Assembly: GCA_036381895.1 (NCBI GenBank)
Contig: DASVBY010000081.1
Location: forward strand, 62,001-126,000
Direction of reading: 5' to 3'
DNA from: JACQFZ01 sp036381895
GTDB taxonomy: Bacteria; Pseudomonadota; Gammaproteobacteria; Acidiferrobacterales; Sulfurifustaceae
DNA length: 64,000 nt
Shown here one piece after another: positions 1-10,220 of the stretch. Every line of letters starts with the position of its first letter. The first letter of the stretch is position 1. Below the pieces are notes generated by a model that worked only from the letters and a program-made list of their open reading frames with translations, had not been told where the DNA came from and did not search any database. A program made the translations under genes and the position numbers.

Positions 1-866
1 ATGCTCGAGAAATCGAGGCTGCCCGCGCCCGACTGGCTGTGCAGGCTGTAGAGATTGCGCGCGAGCGCACCGAGCGGCACGCTCGTCCCGGTCGAAAGCG
101 CGTTCTCGACCGCGAGCCCCAGGTCCTTCAGCATCAGGTCCACGCCGAAGCCGCCGCTGTAGCCGCGCGCCGCCGGAACGTTCGGCATCACGCCGGGGCA
201 CGGATTGTACACCTCGAGCGCCCAGTTGCGTCCCGAGCTCTTGCTCATGATCTCGGAGAGCAGCTTAGGGTCGAGGCCGTTCGCCATCCCGAGGCGGATC
301 GCTTCGCACGTCCCGATCATCTGAATGCCGAGGAGCATGTTGTTGCACATCTTGGCCGTCTGGCCGGCCCCGCTACCGCCGGCATGAAAGATCGCCTTGC
401 CCATTTTCTCAAGGTAGGGCTTGGCGGCAGCGAGCCCTTCGGCGGGGCCGCCGACCATGAACGTGAGTGTTGCGGCCGCGGCCCCGGCGGTGCCGCCCGA
501 GACCGGCGCATCGAGCAGGGTCAGGCCGCGCTCCGCGGCGGCCGCGGCGACCCGGCGCGCCACGTCGGGGGCGATCGTCGAGCAATCGATGAGGAGCGTG
601 CCGGCTTGCGCGTGCTTCAGGATCCCGTTCTCGCCCAGGTACACCGATTCCACGTGCCGGCTCGCCGGCAGCATGGTGATCACGACCTTGGCCTTGGCCA
701 CGGCGGCGGTGCTGTCCCCCTCGCTCGTTCCGCCGTTGGCGAGGAACTTCTCGACCTGCGCCTTCACGAGGTCGTGGCCGCTCACCGAAACACCTGCCTT
801 GACGAGATTCAGGGCCATCGGCAACCCCATGTTGCCGAGACCGAGAAAAGCGACGTCTGCGCTCAT
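1..866 (-). CDS. mmsB: 3-hydroxyisobutyrate dehydrogenase (C-terminus cut by window edge)
   Basis: NAD-dependent oxidation of 3-hydroxyisobutyrate to methylmalonate semialdehyde in valine catabolism. The ATG at 866-864 opens a Rossmann fold with FLGLGNMGLPMA near residues 7-18. The family substrate-site motif DAPVSGGTAGA and the catalytic-lysine stretch KMCNNMLLG follow. About 288 codons are present, close to the full family length of about 295, so only the last few residues are missing. It lies downstream of mmsA, which makes the next enzyme of the pathway, after a 182-bp gap. Family and pathway role are well supported; substrate specificity within the beta-hydroxyacid dehydrogenases is inferred from the neighbours. 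Confidence 0.93.
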   Translation of the reverse strand, partial: MSADVAFLGLGNMGLPMALNLVKAGVSVSGHDLVKAQVEKFLANGGTSEGDSTAAVAKAKVVITMLPASRHVESVYLGENGILKHAQAGTLLIDCSTIAPDVARRVAAAAAERGLTLLDAPVSGGTAGAAAATLTFMVGGPAEGLAAAKPYLEKMGKAIFHAGGSGAGQTAKMCNNMLLGIQMIGTCEAIRLGMANGLDPKLLSEIMSKSSGRNWALEVYNPCPGVMPNVPAARGYSGGFGVDLMLKDLGLAVENALSTGTSVPLGALARNLYSLHSQSGAGSLDFSS

Positions 867-937
867 CGTTGTTCCCCCCAGCAAACGTTAGCGGCCGGCT
901 CCGGCCGTACTCCTACCCGCAGAGTCGGGCAGCACGA

Positions 938-980
938 CCTCCCGCGGCGTCGCCGTCGAGACTCCCGGTACCGCGGGAGG
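938..980. repeat. Inverted repeat between mmsB and mmsA
   Basis: CCTCCCGCGG (938-947) is repeated as its exact reverse complement at 971-980, giving a 10-bp GC stem with a 23-nt loop. No T-run follows on either strand, so it is not a canonical intrinsic terminator. It may be an mRNA-processing or attenuating hairpin between two cotranscribed genes, or chance in GC-rich DNA. Confidence 0.35.
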
Positions 981-1048
981 CCGCGCGAACGTCCCGAACA
1001 CGCTGCTTCCGAAAGCTACCCGTGTGCGCGGCCCTCTGCGCAGGTCCG

Positions 1049-2575
1049 CTACTTCAGCGAAATCGTGGTGTTCACCTGTCCCTGCGCGGCATCGGGCGCG
1101 AACCAGCGGGCCGTGACCGTCTTCGTCTGCGTCCAGAACTCGACCGCCTGCTTGCCGTTCGGGCCGAGATCGCCGAGCTTCGAGGCGCGCGAGCCGGTGA
1201 AGCTGAAGTAGGCGGCCGGCACCGGGATCGGCACGTTGATACCGACCTGGCCGACGTCGATCTCGTTCTGGAACTTACGCGCCGCCCATCCGGACGACGT
1301 GAAGATCGCCGTGCCGTTGCCGTTCGGATTCGCGTTGATGAAAGCGATCGCCTGGTCGAGCGTATCGGTGGAGACCACCGAGAGCACCGGCCCGAAGATC
1401 TCCTGCGTGTAGATGTCCATGTGCGGCTCCACGCCGGCGAAAATCGTCGGGCCGACGAAGTTGCCGTTCGGATAGCCGTCCACCTTGCAGCCGCGGCCGT
1501 CGAGCAGGAGCTGCGCGCCCTGTTTGACGCCCGACTCGATGAGGCCCTCGACGCGCGCCTTCGCCGCCTGCGAGACGAGCGGGCCCAGGTCGGCGGTGCG
1601 ATCGGTGCCCGGGCCGACCTTGAGCTTGCGAGAGCGCTCGACGATCTCGGGCAGCCACCGCTTCGCCTCGCCCACGAGCACGAGCACGGAGTTCGCCATG
1701 CAGCGCTGGCCGGCCGCGCCGAACGCCGAGCCGATGACGTTGTCGATCGCCTGATCCTTGTGCGCGTCGGGCATGATCACGCAGTGATTCTTCGCGCCCA
1801 TCATGCACTGCGCGCGCTTGCCGGCTTCCGCCGCCCACCGGTAGATCTGCGTGCCGACGCGGGTCGAGCCGATGAACGACACGGCCTTGATGTCCGGGTG
1901 CTCGCACAACCGGCGTGCGACGTCCGGGCCGCCGTGCACCACGTTGAGCACGCCGGGAGGCAGGCCCGCCTCGTGCGCGAGCTCGACCAGCATGACGGCC
2001 GGCGAGGGATCCTGCTCGGAGGGTTTGAGCACGAAGGTGTTGCCGCACGCGACCGCGACCGGGAACATCCAGCAGGGAAGCATGACGGGGAAGTTGAACG
2101 CCGTGATGCCGGCGCCGACGCCGAGCGGCTGCTTGAGTGTGTAGACATCGATCGCGGTCGCGGCGTTCTCGGCGATGTCGCCCTGCTGCAGGGTCGCGAT
2201 CGAGCAGAAATGCTCGACGGCCTCCAGGCCGCGCAGCACCTCGCCCTCGGCGTCGGGCAGGGTCTTGCCGTGCTCGCGGGTGATGACCTCGGCGAGCCGC
2301 GCGGTGTTCTCCCGCAGCAGCTGCTGGAACTTGAGCAGGACCCGTACGCGTTGCGCGAGCGGCGTATTGCGCCAGGTGCGGAACGCATCGGCGGCGACGG
2401 CGACGGCGCGGTCGACTTCTTCCATCGTGGCGAACGGCACGCGCGCCACCACTTCCTGGGTCGCCGGATTGATCACGTCGCGCCACTCCTTGCTGGTCGA
2501 CGTTACCTTCTGGCCGCCGATGTACAGGGGGACGGCAGGAACGGATACGGACTGGGTCGAGACGGGCTGGTTCAT
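1049..2575 (-). CDS. mmsA: Methylmalonate-semialdehyde dehydrogenase (CoA-acylating)
   Basis: Converts methylmalonate semialdehyde to propionyl-CoA with NAD and CoA, the last specific step of valine degradation. The start chosen (ATG 2575-2573, protein MNQPVSTQ...) has a GGAGG about 8 nt upstream and gives 508 aa, the normal MMSDH length; the longer in-frame extension has no family resemblance. Aldehyde dehydrogenase hallmarks are visible: the NAD-binding FIGSTRVGTQIY, the catalytic-cysteine segment GAAGQRCMANS, and the C-terminal EIFGPVLSVV. It sits between mvaB and mmsB, linking the leucine and valine branches. Confidence 0.95.
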   Translation of the reverse strand: MNQPVSTQSVSVPAVPLYIGGQKVTSTSKEWRDVINPATQEVVARVPFATMEEVDRAVAVAADAFRTWRNTPLAQRVRVLLKFQQLLRENTARLAEVITREHGKTLPDAEGEVLRGLEAVEHFCSIATLQQGDIAENAATAIDVYTLKQPLGVGAGITAFNFPVMLPCWMFPVAVACGNTFVLKPSEQDPSPAVMLVELAHEAGLPPGVLNVVHGGPDVARRLCEHPDIKAVSFIGSTRVGTQIYRWAAEAGKRAQCMMGAKNHCVIMPDAHKDQAIDNVIGSAFGAAGQRCMANSVLVLVGEAKRWLPEIVERSRKLKVGPGTDRTADLGPLVSQAAKARVEGLIESGVKQGAQLLLDGRGCKVDGYPNGNFVGPTIFAGVEPHMDIYTQEIFGPVLSVVSTDTLDQAIAFINANPNGNGTAIFTSSGWAARKFQNEIDVGQVGINVPIPVPAAYFSFTGSRASKLGDLGPNGKQAVEFWTQTKTVTARWFAPDAAQGQVNTTISLK

Positions 2576-2723
2576 ACGGTGGGCCTCCGGATTCGCCGTG
2601 TGGTCGTAATATGCAGCGTGACGGCCTCGAGGGAAAGTGGTCTCGTCGGCCGGAGACAGTCGGGCATGCTCCAGGTCAACGGTGCCGCGGCTGTGCTCGG
2701 GGCCGGCGCAGTGCGGGGCCGCG

Positions 2724-3647
2724 CTAGGCGCGCGGGCGGTCCCGGTGCCTGCGGGCGAGCAGGGCGCGGGCGACTTTCGAGGTGGTGTCGCGCCCGAGGG
2801 CATCGCAGATGAAATCGCCGACGTCGACCAGCGCCTCGAGGTCCACGCCGGTCTCGATGCCGAGGCCCTGCAGGAGGTAAACCACGTCTTCGGTCGCGAC
2901 ATTTCCGCTCGCGCCCGGGGCATACGGGCAGCCGCCGAGACCCGCGACAGAGCTGTCGAACACCGCGACGCCGAGCTCGAGCGACGCGTAGATGTTCGCG
3001 AGCGCCTGGCCGTAGGTGTCGTGGTAGTGCCCGGCCAGGTTCCCGATCGGCACGCGGCGGGCGACCGCTTCGATCATTTCCTTCACTCGTCCCGGCGTGC
3101 CGACGCCGATCGTATCGCCGAGCGAGATCTCGTAGCACCCGAGCGCGTACAGCCGCTCGGCGACGTCCGCGACCTGAGCCGGCGCGATCGGGCCCTCGTA
3201 CGGGCAGGCGATGACGCACGAGATGTAGCCGCGCACGCGAATGTCGTGCGCGCGCGCCGCCTCGACGACCGGCCGGAAGCGTTCGAAGCTCTCGGCGATC
3301 GAGCAGTTGATGTTGCGCTGCGAGAACGACTCCGAGGCGGCGCCGAAGACGGCGATCTCCTCGACGCCCGCGGCGAGGGCGGCTTCGAAGCCCTTCATGT
3401 TCGGCACCAGCACGGGGTAGGCGACGCCGGGCTTGCGCCTGAGACCCGCGAGCACGTCGGCGTTGTCCGCCATCTGCGGTATCCATTTGGGGGACACGAA
3501 CGCGGTGGCCTCGACGACGGGCAGGCCCGCGTCTGCCAGGCGTTCGATCAGCGCGATCTTGGTCGCGGTCGGCACCGGCGCGGGCTCGTTCTGCAGCCCG
3601 TCGCGCGGCCCGACTTCGACGATCTTTACGTGCCTCGGCAGCGCCAT
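2724..3647 (-). CDS. mvaB: Hydroxymethylglutaryl-CoA lyase
   Basis: Cleaves HMG-CoA to acetoacetate and acetyl-CoA, the end of the leucine pathway. The protein is 307 aa, a TIM-barrel of the HMGL family. It carries VEVGPRDGLQNE at the N-terminus (catalytic Arg and metal-binding Asp), HYHDTYGQ (metal-binding His pair) and GLGGCPYAPGASGN, the flexible loop with the catalytic Cys. The ATG at 3647 is chosen because the protein then begins MALPRHVKIVEVGPRD, as is usual in the family; no strong Shine-Dalgarno sequence is visible. It follows mccA after 61 bp and is probably cotranscribed. Confidence 0.95.
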   Translation of the reverse strand: MALPRHVKIVEVGPRDGLQNEPAPVPTATKIALIERLADAGLPVVEATAFVSPKWIPQMADNADVLAGLRRKPGVAYPVLVPNMKGFEAALAAGVEEIAVFGAASESFSQRNINCSIAESFERFRPVVEAARAHDIRVRGYISCVIACPYEGPIAPAQVADVAERLYALGCYEISLGDTIGVGTPGRVKEMIEAVARRVPIGNLAGHYHDTYGQALANIYASLELGVAVFDSSVAGLGGCPYAPGASGNVATEDVVYLLQGLGIETGVDLEALVDVGDFICDALGRDTTSKVARALLARRHRDRPRA

Positions 3648-3708
3648 CGTGCGATCACAGTCGGACTCGGCTCGCAGTGTACTGCGGCGGCGGGAGCGCA
3701 ATCCACTC

Positions 3709-5709
<2,001 letters not shown>

Positions 5710-5758
5710 CGTCTTGTCGTGCTTGATCCGGCGGCCGCGGGGGCGGCCGGCCGCGCTC

Positions 5759-6541
5759 CTAGCCATCCCAGCGCGGCTTGCGCTTCTCGAGGAATGCGCC
5801 GATGCCTTCCTTCGCCTCGGCCGTCGCGCGCACGACCGCGATGCGCTGCGCCGTGTCCTCGCGCACGGCTTCGTCGATCGGCCGCGCGGCGACGTGGTCG
5901 AGCAGTTCCTTCGCCGCCGCCTGCGCGTGCGGTCCGCCGGCGAGCAGCGCGTCGACGAGGCCCGCGATCGTCGCGTCGAGCGCCGCTTCCTCGCACACGA
6001 GGTGCACCAGCCCGAGGCGATGCGCTTCAACGGCGTCGAAGCGCTCGGCCGTAAGGAAGTAGCGCTGCGCGGCGCGCCGCCCGATGGCGGCGACGACGTA
6101 GGGGCTGATCACGGCGGGAATGATCCCGAGGCGTACCTCGGTCGTCGCGAAGCTCGCGCGGGTCGAGGCCACCGCGATGTCGCAGGCGGCGGTGAGCCCG
6201 ACGCCGCCGCCGAGCGCCGCGCCGTGCACCCGTGCAATCGTGGGCTTCGGCAGGCGGTGGAGGGTGTCGAACATCTTCGACAGGGCGCGCGCCTCGCGCC
6301 GGTTGTCCTCGGCGCTCGCCTGTGCCGCGCGCTTCATCCAGTTGAGATCGGCGCCGGCGCTGAAGCTCTTGCCGCGCCCGGCGAGGACCACGACCCGCAC
6401 CGCCGGGTCCTTGGCGATGCCCTCGAACGCGGCCGTGAGCTCGCGGATCAGCGTCTCGTCGAAGGCATTGTGCGTGTCCGGGCGGTTCATCCAGACGGTG
6501 GCGACCCGGTCGCGGATTTCGATGTCGAGCGATTTGTACAT
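5759..6541 (-). CDS. liuC: Methylglutaconyl-CoA hydratase (enoyl-CoA hydratase family)
   Basis: Crotonase-fold enzyme of 260 aa that hydrates 3-methylglutaconyl-CoA to HMG-CoA. It shows the CoA-binding FSAGADLNWMKR, the oxyanion-hole HGAALGGGVGL and FATTEVRLGIIPA with a single catalytic-type Glu, the pattern of LiuC/AUH proteins. It lies between the two methylcrotonyl-CoA carboxylase subunit genes, a classic liu arrangement. A 16-bp perfect palindrome (6606-6621) lies 65 bp upstream of the start and may be a regulator site. Confidence 0.9.
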   Translation of the reverse strand: MYKSLDIEIRDRVATVWMNRPDTHNAFDETLIRELTAAFEGIAKDPAVRVVVLAGRGKSFSAGADLNWMKRAAQASAEDNRREARALSKMFDTLHRLPKPTIARVHGAALGGGVGLTAACDIAVASTRASFATTEVRLGIIPAVISPYVVAAIGRRAAQRYFLTAERFDAVEAHRLGLVHLVCEEAALDATIAGLVDALLAGGPHAQAAAKELLDHVAARPIDEAVREDTAQRIAVVRATAEAKEGIGAFLEKRKPRWDG

Positions 6542-6605
6542 GGTTCTTTATCGCGGAGGATGCAGAGGACGTCGGGAAAAGACGAGAACATCGACGCAGG
6601 CGCGG

Positions 6606-6621
6606 GTGAACGATCGTTCAC
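6606..6621. promoter_or_regulatory. 16-bp palindrome upstream of liuC, candidate operator
   Basis: GTGAACGATCGTTCAC is a perfect palindrome in the 149-bp gap between mccB and liuC, 65 bp before the liuC start. Perfect palindromes of this size with GAACG/CGTTC halves are typical TetR-family operators. The cognate regulator is not in the window, so the assignment is an inference from symmetry and position. Confidence 0.5.
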
Positions 6622-6690
6622 GCCGACCGATCGCCGCGATGCTCGTGCGCAGCGCTCCGCATCCTGTGTCGCGGTGAACGACGGTACGCA

Positions 6691-8298
6691 TCACATCCGG
6701 AACACGCCGAAGGTCGTGCGCTCGATCGGCGCGTTGAGCGACGCCGAGATCGCGAGACCGAGCACCCGGCGGGTGTCGGCGGGATCGATCACGCCGTCGT
6801 CCCAGAGGCGCGCCGTGGCATAGTAGGGGTGTCCCTGGGTCTCGTACTGGGCGCGGATCGGGGCCTTGAACGCTTCCTCCTCCTCCGCGCTCCAGTGCTT
6901 GCCCGCGGCCTCGAGGGCGTCGCGGCGGATCTGCGCCAGCACCGAGGCCGCCTGCTCCCCGCCCATGACGGAGATGCGCGCATTCGGCCAGGTCCAGAGG
7001 AAGCGCGGCTGATAGGCGCGCCCGCACATGCCGTAGTTGCCGGCGCCGAAGCTGCCGCCGATGATCACGGTGAACTTCGGCACGCGCGCGCACGCGACCG
7101 CCGTGACCATCTTGGCGCCGTGCTTGGCGATGCCCTCCGACTCGTACTTGCGCCCCACCATGAACCCGGTGATGTTCTGCAGGAAGAGCAGGGGGATCCC
7201 GCGCTGCGCGCAAAGCTCGATGAAATGCGCGCCCTTCAGCGCGGAATCCGAGAACAGGATGCCGTTGTTGGCGACGATGCCGATCGGGTAGCCGTGGAGG
7301 TGGGCGAAGCCGCAGACGAGGGTCGTGCCGTAGCGCGTCTTGAACTCGTCGAGACGGCTGCCGTCGACGAGGCGCGCGATGACCTCGCGCACGTCGTAGG
7401 GCTTGCGCGTGTCGCGCGGAATGACGCCGTAGAGCTCCTGCGGGTCGTACTTCGGCTCTTCGGGGGCCTGGACCGCGAGCGGCACCGTCTTCGCGCGGTT
7501 CAGGGTCGCGACGATGCGCCGGGCGAGGCTCAGGGCGTGCGCATCGTTCTCGGCGAGGTGGTCGGCGACGCCCGATATGCGCGTGTGCACGTCGCCGCCG
7601 CCCAAATCCTCGGCGCTCACCACCTCGCCGGTCGCGGCTTTCACCAGCGGCGGACCGCCGAGAAAGATCGTTCCCTGGTTCTTGACGATCACGGTCTCGT
7701 CCGACATCGCCGGCACGTAGGCGCCGCCCGCGGTGCACGAGCCCATGACCACCGCGATCTGCGGGATGCCGAGTGCCGACATGTTCGCCTGGTTGTAGAA
7801 GATGCGGCCGAAGTGGTCGCGGTCCGGAAACACCTCGTCCTGCGCCGGCAGATACGCTCCGCCCGAGTCGACCAGGTAGATGCAGGGCAGGCGGTTCTCG
7901 CGTGCGATCTCCTGAGCGCGCAGGTGCTTTTTCACCGTCATCGGGTAGTACGTTCCGCCCTTCACCGTGGCATCGTTCGCGACGATGACGCATTCCCGGT
8001 CCATGACGCGCCCGATGCCGGTGACGATCCCGGCGGCCGGGACTTCGTTGCCGTACATGCCGTAGGCGGCGAGCTGGGAGAGCTCGAGGAACGGCGCGCC
8101 CGGGTCGAGCAGTGCGGCGACGCGGTCGCGCACGAGCAGCTTGCCGCGGGCGACGTGCTTGCGCCGGGCGTCTTCGCTCCCGCCCTCGGAGACGGCGGCG
8201 ACTTTGGCGCGCAGGTCTTCGACGAGCGCGCGCAGTGCCTCCGCGTTCGCACGGAACTCGTCGCTGTTCGTCTTCAGGCGGCTCTCGATGACGGCCAC
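6691..8298 (-). CDS. mccB: Methylcrotonyl-CoA carboxylase, carboxyltransferase beta subunit
   Basis: Transfers the carboxyl group from carboxybiotin to 3-methylcrotonyl-CoA. The protein is 535 aa from a GTG start (8298-8296, reading MAVIESRLKTNSDEF...), the usual N-terminus of this family. The GTG lies one base after the TAG of the upstream isomerase gene (8302-8300), suggesting translational coupling. Carboxyltransferase signatures include VDSGGAYLPAQDEVFPD, GSCTAGGAYVPAMSDE and the C-terminal MGGEQAASVL. A longer reading frame back to 8409 overlaps the upstream gene and has no family support. Confidence 0.94.
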   Translation of the reverse strand: MAVIESRLKTNSDEFRANAEALRALVEDLRAKVAAVSEGGSEDARRKHVARGKLLVRDRVAALLDPGAPFLELSQLAAYGMYGNEVPAAGIVTGIGRVMDRECVIVANDATVKGGTYYPMTVKKHLRAQEIARENRLPCIYLVDSGGAYLPAQDEVFPDRDHFGRIFYNQANMSALGIPQIAVVMGSCTAGGAYVPAMSDETVIVKNQGTIFLGGPPLVKAATGEVVSAEDLGGGDVHTRISGVADHLAENDAHALSLARRIVATLNRAKTVPLAVQAPEEPKYDPQELYGVIPRDTRKPYDVREVIARLVDGSRLDEFKTRYGTTLVCGFAHLHGYPIGIVANNGILFSDSALKGAHFIELCAQRGIPLLFLQNITGFMVGRKYESEGIAKHGAKMVTAVACARVPKFTVIIGGSFGAGNYGMCGRAYQPRFLWTWPNARISVMGGEQAASVLAQIRRDALEAAGKHWSAEEEEAFKAPIRAQYETQGHPYYATARLWDDGVIDPADTRRVLGLAISASLNAPIERTTFGVFRM

Positions 8299-8299
8299 G

Positions 8300-8902
8300 C
8301 TAGAATCCGCCGGTTTGCAGCCACTTCTCGACCTGCGGCAGCCGGTCGGCGCCCCAGAAGGGCTCGCCGTCGATGATGAAGTACGGCGATCCGCAGACGC
8401 CGCGGGCAATGGCCGCTTCGTTGAGCGCGCGAAAGCGCTCCTTGAGCTGCGGGTCGGCCATGGCTGCGCCCAGCGCCGCGCGGTCGATCCCGAGGCGCGC
8501 CCCGACGGCGAGTACCCCCTCGGGTTCCGAGATGTTGACGTTGTCGACGAAGTACGCGCGGTAGCAGGCGTGGGCGAAGGCGCGCGCCTGCGCCGGATCG
8601 CGGTCCTGCAGCCAGAGGAAAGCGCGCGCGGCGTTCTGCGTGGCGACGGGGAAGGGATCCGGGAGCCGGAACGGCACGCCGAGGAAGCGCGCCGAGCGCG
8701 CGAAGTCCCGAACGTAGTACTGCCCTTTGACGGGCATCTGCACCAGCGGGATCGTGTTCGTGACCTTGAAGATCGCGCCGAGCAGCACCGGGTGCCACGT
8801 CACGGTGCGTCCGTAGCGGGCCGCGAGCTCGTCGATCTTCTCCGAGGCGAGATAGCCGTAGGGCGACGAGAAGTCGAAGTAGAAGTCTATGGGCGGTTTC
8901 AT
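8300..8902 (-). CDS. DsbA-fold 2-hydroxychromene-2-carboxylate isomerase-like protein
   Basis: A 200-aa thioredoxin-like (kappa-class GST / HCCA isomerase) protein. It begins MKPPIDFYFDFSSPYGY, in which the Ser-Ser-Pro segment stands where DsbA has its Cys pair. It ends with the conserved GSPYFIIDGEPFWGADRL. The start at 8902 is fixed by a strong GAGGAGG about 9 nt upstream. The family uses glutathione to isomerise aromatic intermediates; its role inside a leucine-degradation operon is unclear, although such genes are often found beside acyl-CoA carboxylases. Its stop abuts the GTG start of mccB. Confidence 0.85.
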   Translation of the reverse strand: MKPPIDFYFDFSSPYGYLASEKIDELAARYGRTVTWHPVLLGAIFKVTNTIPLVQMPVKGQYYVRDFARSARFLGVPFRLPDPFPVATQNAARAFLWLQDRDPAQARAFAHACYRAYFVDNVNISEPEGVLAVGARLGIDRAALGAAMADPQLKERFRALNEAAIARGVCGSPYFIIDGEPFWGADRLPQVEKWLQTGGF

Positions 8903-9023
8903 GTGACGCGAACCTCCTCGGAGCACGAAGGGTGCCGGGAACGCCGGCGACGCGAAGGGGTAGCTCTCAGCGGTGTGCCTTGGCGTGCGTGGCGCAGGAT
9001 TCGGCCGCTCGCCCGGCGCATCG

Positions 9024-10217
9024 CTACAGCGTCTCCTGGAACAGCTCGCGGCCGATCAGCATGCGGCGGATCTCGGACGTGCCGGCGCCGATCTCGTAGA
9101 GCTTCGCGTCGCGCCAGATCCGCCCGGTCGGGTAGTCGTTGATGTACCCGTTGCCGCCGAGGCACTGAATCGCCTCGCCCGCCATCCACGTCGCCTTCTC
9201 GGCCGCGTACAGGATGGCGCCGGCGGCGTCCTTGCGGGGGCTGCGCGCTCCGGGCGGGAGCTGGTCGCAGGTGCGTGCGACGGCGTAGACGTAAGCGCGG
9301 CACGCGCTCCACGTGGTGTACATGTCGGCGAGCTTCCCCTGGATCAGCTGGAATTCCCCGATCGGCGTCCCGAACTGCCTGCGTTCGTGCACGTACGGGA
9401 GCACCACGTCGAGGCACGCGGCCATGAGGCCGAGCGGGCCGCCGGCGAGGACGACGCGCTCGTAGTCGAGTCCGCTCATGAGCACGCGCACGCCGCCGTT
9501 CACCTCGCCGAGCACGTTCTCCTCCGGCACCTCGCAGTCCTGGAACACCAGCTCGCAGGTGTTCGAACCGCGCATGCCGAGCTTGTCGAGCTTCTGCGCC
9601 GTCGAGAATCCCTTGAAGCCCTTCTCCACGATGAACGCGGTCACGCCGCGCGGGCCGGCGTCGGGATCGGTCTTGGCGTAGACCACAAGCGTGTCGGCGT
9701 CCGGTCCGTTCGTGATCCACATCTTGTTGCCGTTGAGCACGTAGCGGTCGCCCTTGCGCTCGGCGCGCAGGCGCATCGACACCACGTCGGAGCCCGCGTT
9801 CGGCTCGGACATCGCGAGCGCGCCGACGTGCTCGCCGCTGATGAGCTTCGGCAGATACTTGCGCTTCTGCGCTTCGGTGCCGTTGCGCCGGATCTGGTTC
9901 ACGCACAGATTCGAGTGCGCGCCGTAGGAAAGCCCGACCGAGCCCGAGGCGCGCGAGATCTCCTCCATCGCGACGACGTGCGCGAGGTAGCCGAGGCCGG
10001 CGCCGCCGTAGGCTTCCTCGACAGTGATGCCGAGCAGGCCGAGCGCGCCCATCTTACGCCAGAGGTCGTTCGGGAACTCGTTGCGGCGGTCGATCTCGGC
10101 GGCGCGCGGGGCGATCTCGGCCTGTGCGAAGCTGCGCACACTCTCGCGCAGCATCTCGATCGTGTCCCCGAGGCCGTAGTCGAGGCCGGGCAGGGAGGAT
10201 GCGGGTGCAGTGCTCAT
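9024..10217 (-). CDS. liuA: Isovaleryl-CoA dehydrogenase
   Basis: FAD-dependent oxidation of isovaleryl-CoA to 3-methylcrotonyl-CoA, the first committed step of leucine catabolism, with electrons passed to ETF. The 397-aa protein has the acyl-CoA dehydrogenase domain order. FAD-binding motifs ALAMSEPNAGSDVVSM and MWITNGPDAD are present, followed by GLDYERVVLAGGPLGLM, which carries the active-site Glu in the IVD-type position. It ends GAGTSEIRRMLIGRELF. AGGAA lies about 10 nt before the start, and only 3 bp separate it from the upstream hydrolase gene. Confidence 0.94.
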   Translation of the reverse strand: MSTAPASSLPGLDYGLGDTIEMLRESVRSFAQAEIAPRAAEIDRRNEFPNDLWRKMGALGLLGITVEEAYGGAGLGYLAHVVAMEEISRASGSVGLSYGAHSNLCVNQIRRNGTEAQKRKYLPKLISGEHVGALAMSEPNAGSDVVSMRLRAERKGDRYVLNGNKMWITNGPDADTLVVYAKTDPDAGPRGVTAFIVEKGFKGFSTAQKLDKLGMRGSNTCELVFQDCEVPEENVLGEVNGGVRVLMSGLDYERVVLAGGPLGLMAACLDVVLPYVHERRQFGTPIGEFQLIQGKLADMYTTWSACRAYVYAVARTCDQLPPGARSPRKDAAGAILYAAEKATWMAGEAIQCLGGNGYINDYPTGRIWRDAKLYEIGAGTSEIRRMLIGRELFQETL

Positions 10218-10220
10218 GGT

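Noticed and set aside
938..980. Hairpin between mmsB and mmsA as a terminator
   Set aside because: The stem is good but no T-run follows on either strand, and the genes are consecutive pathway steps expected to be cotranscribed.
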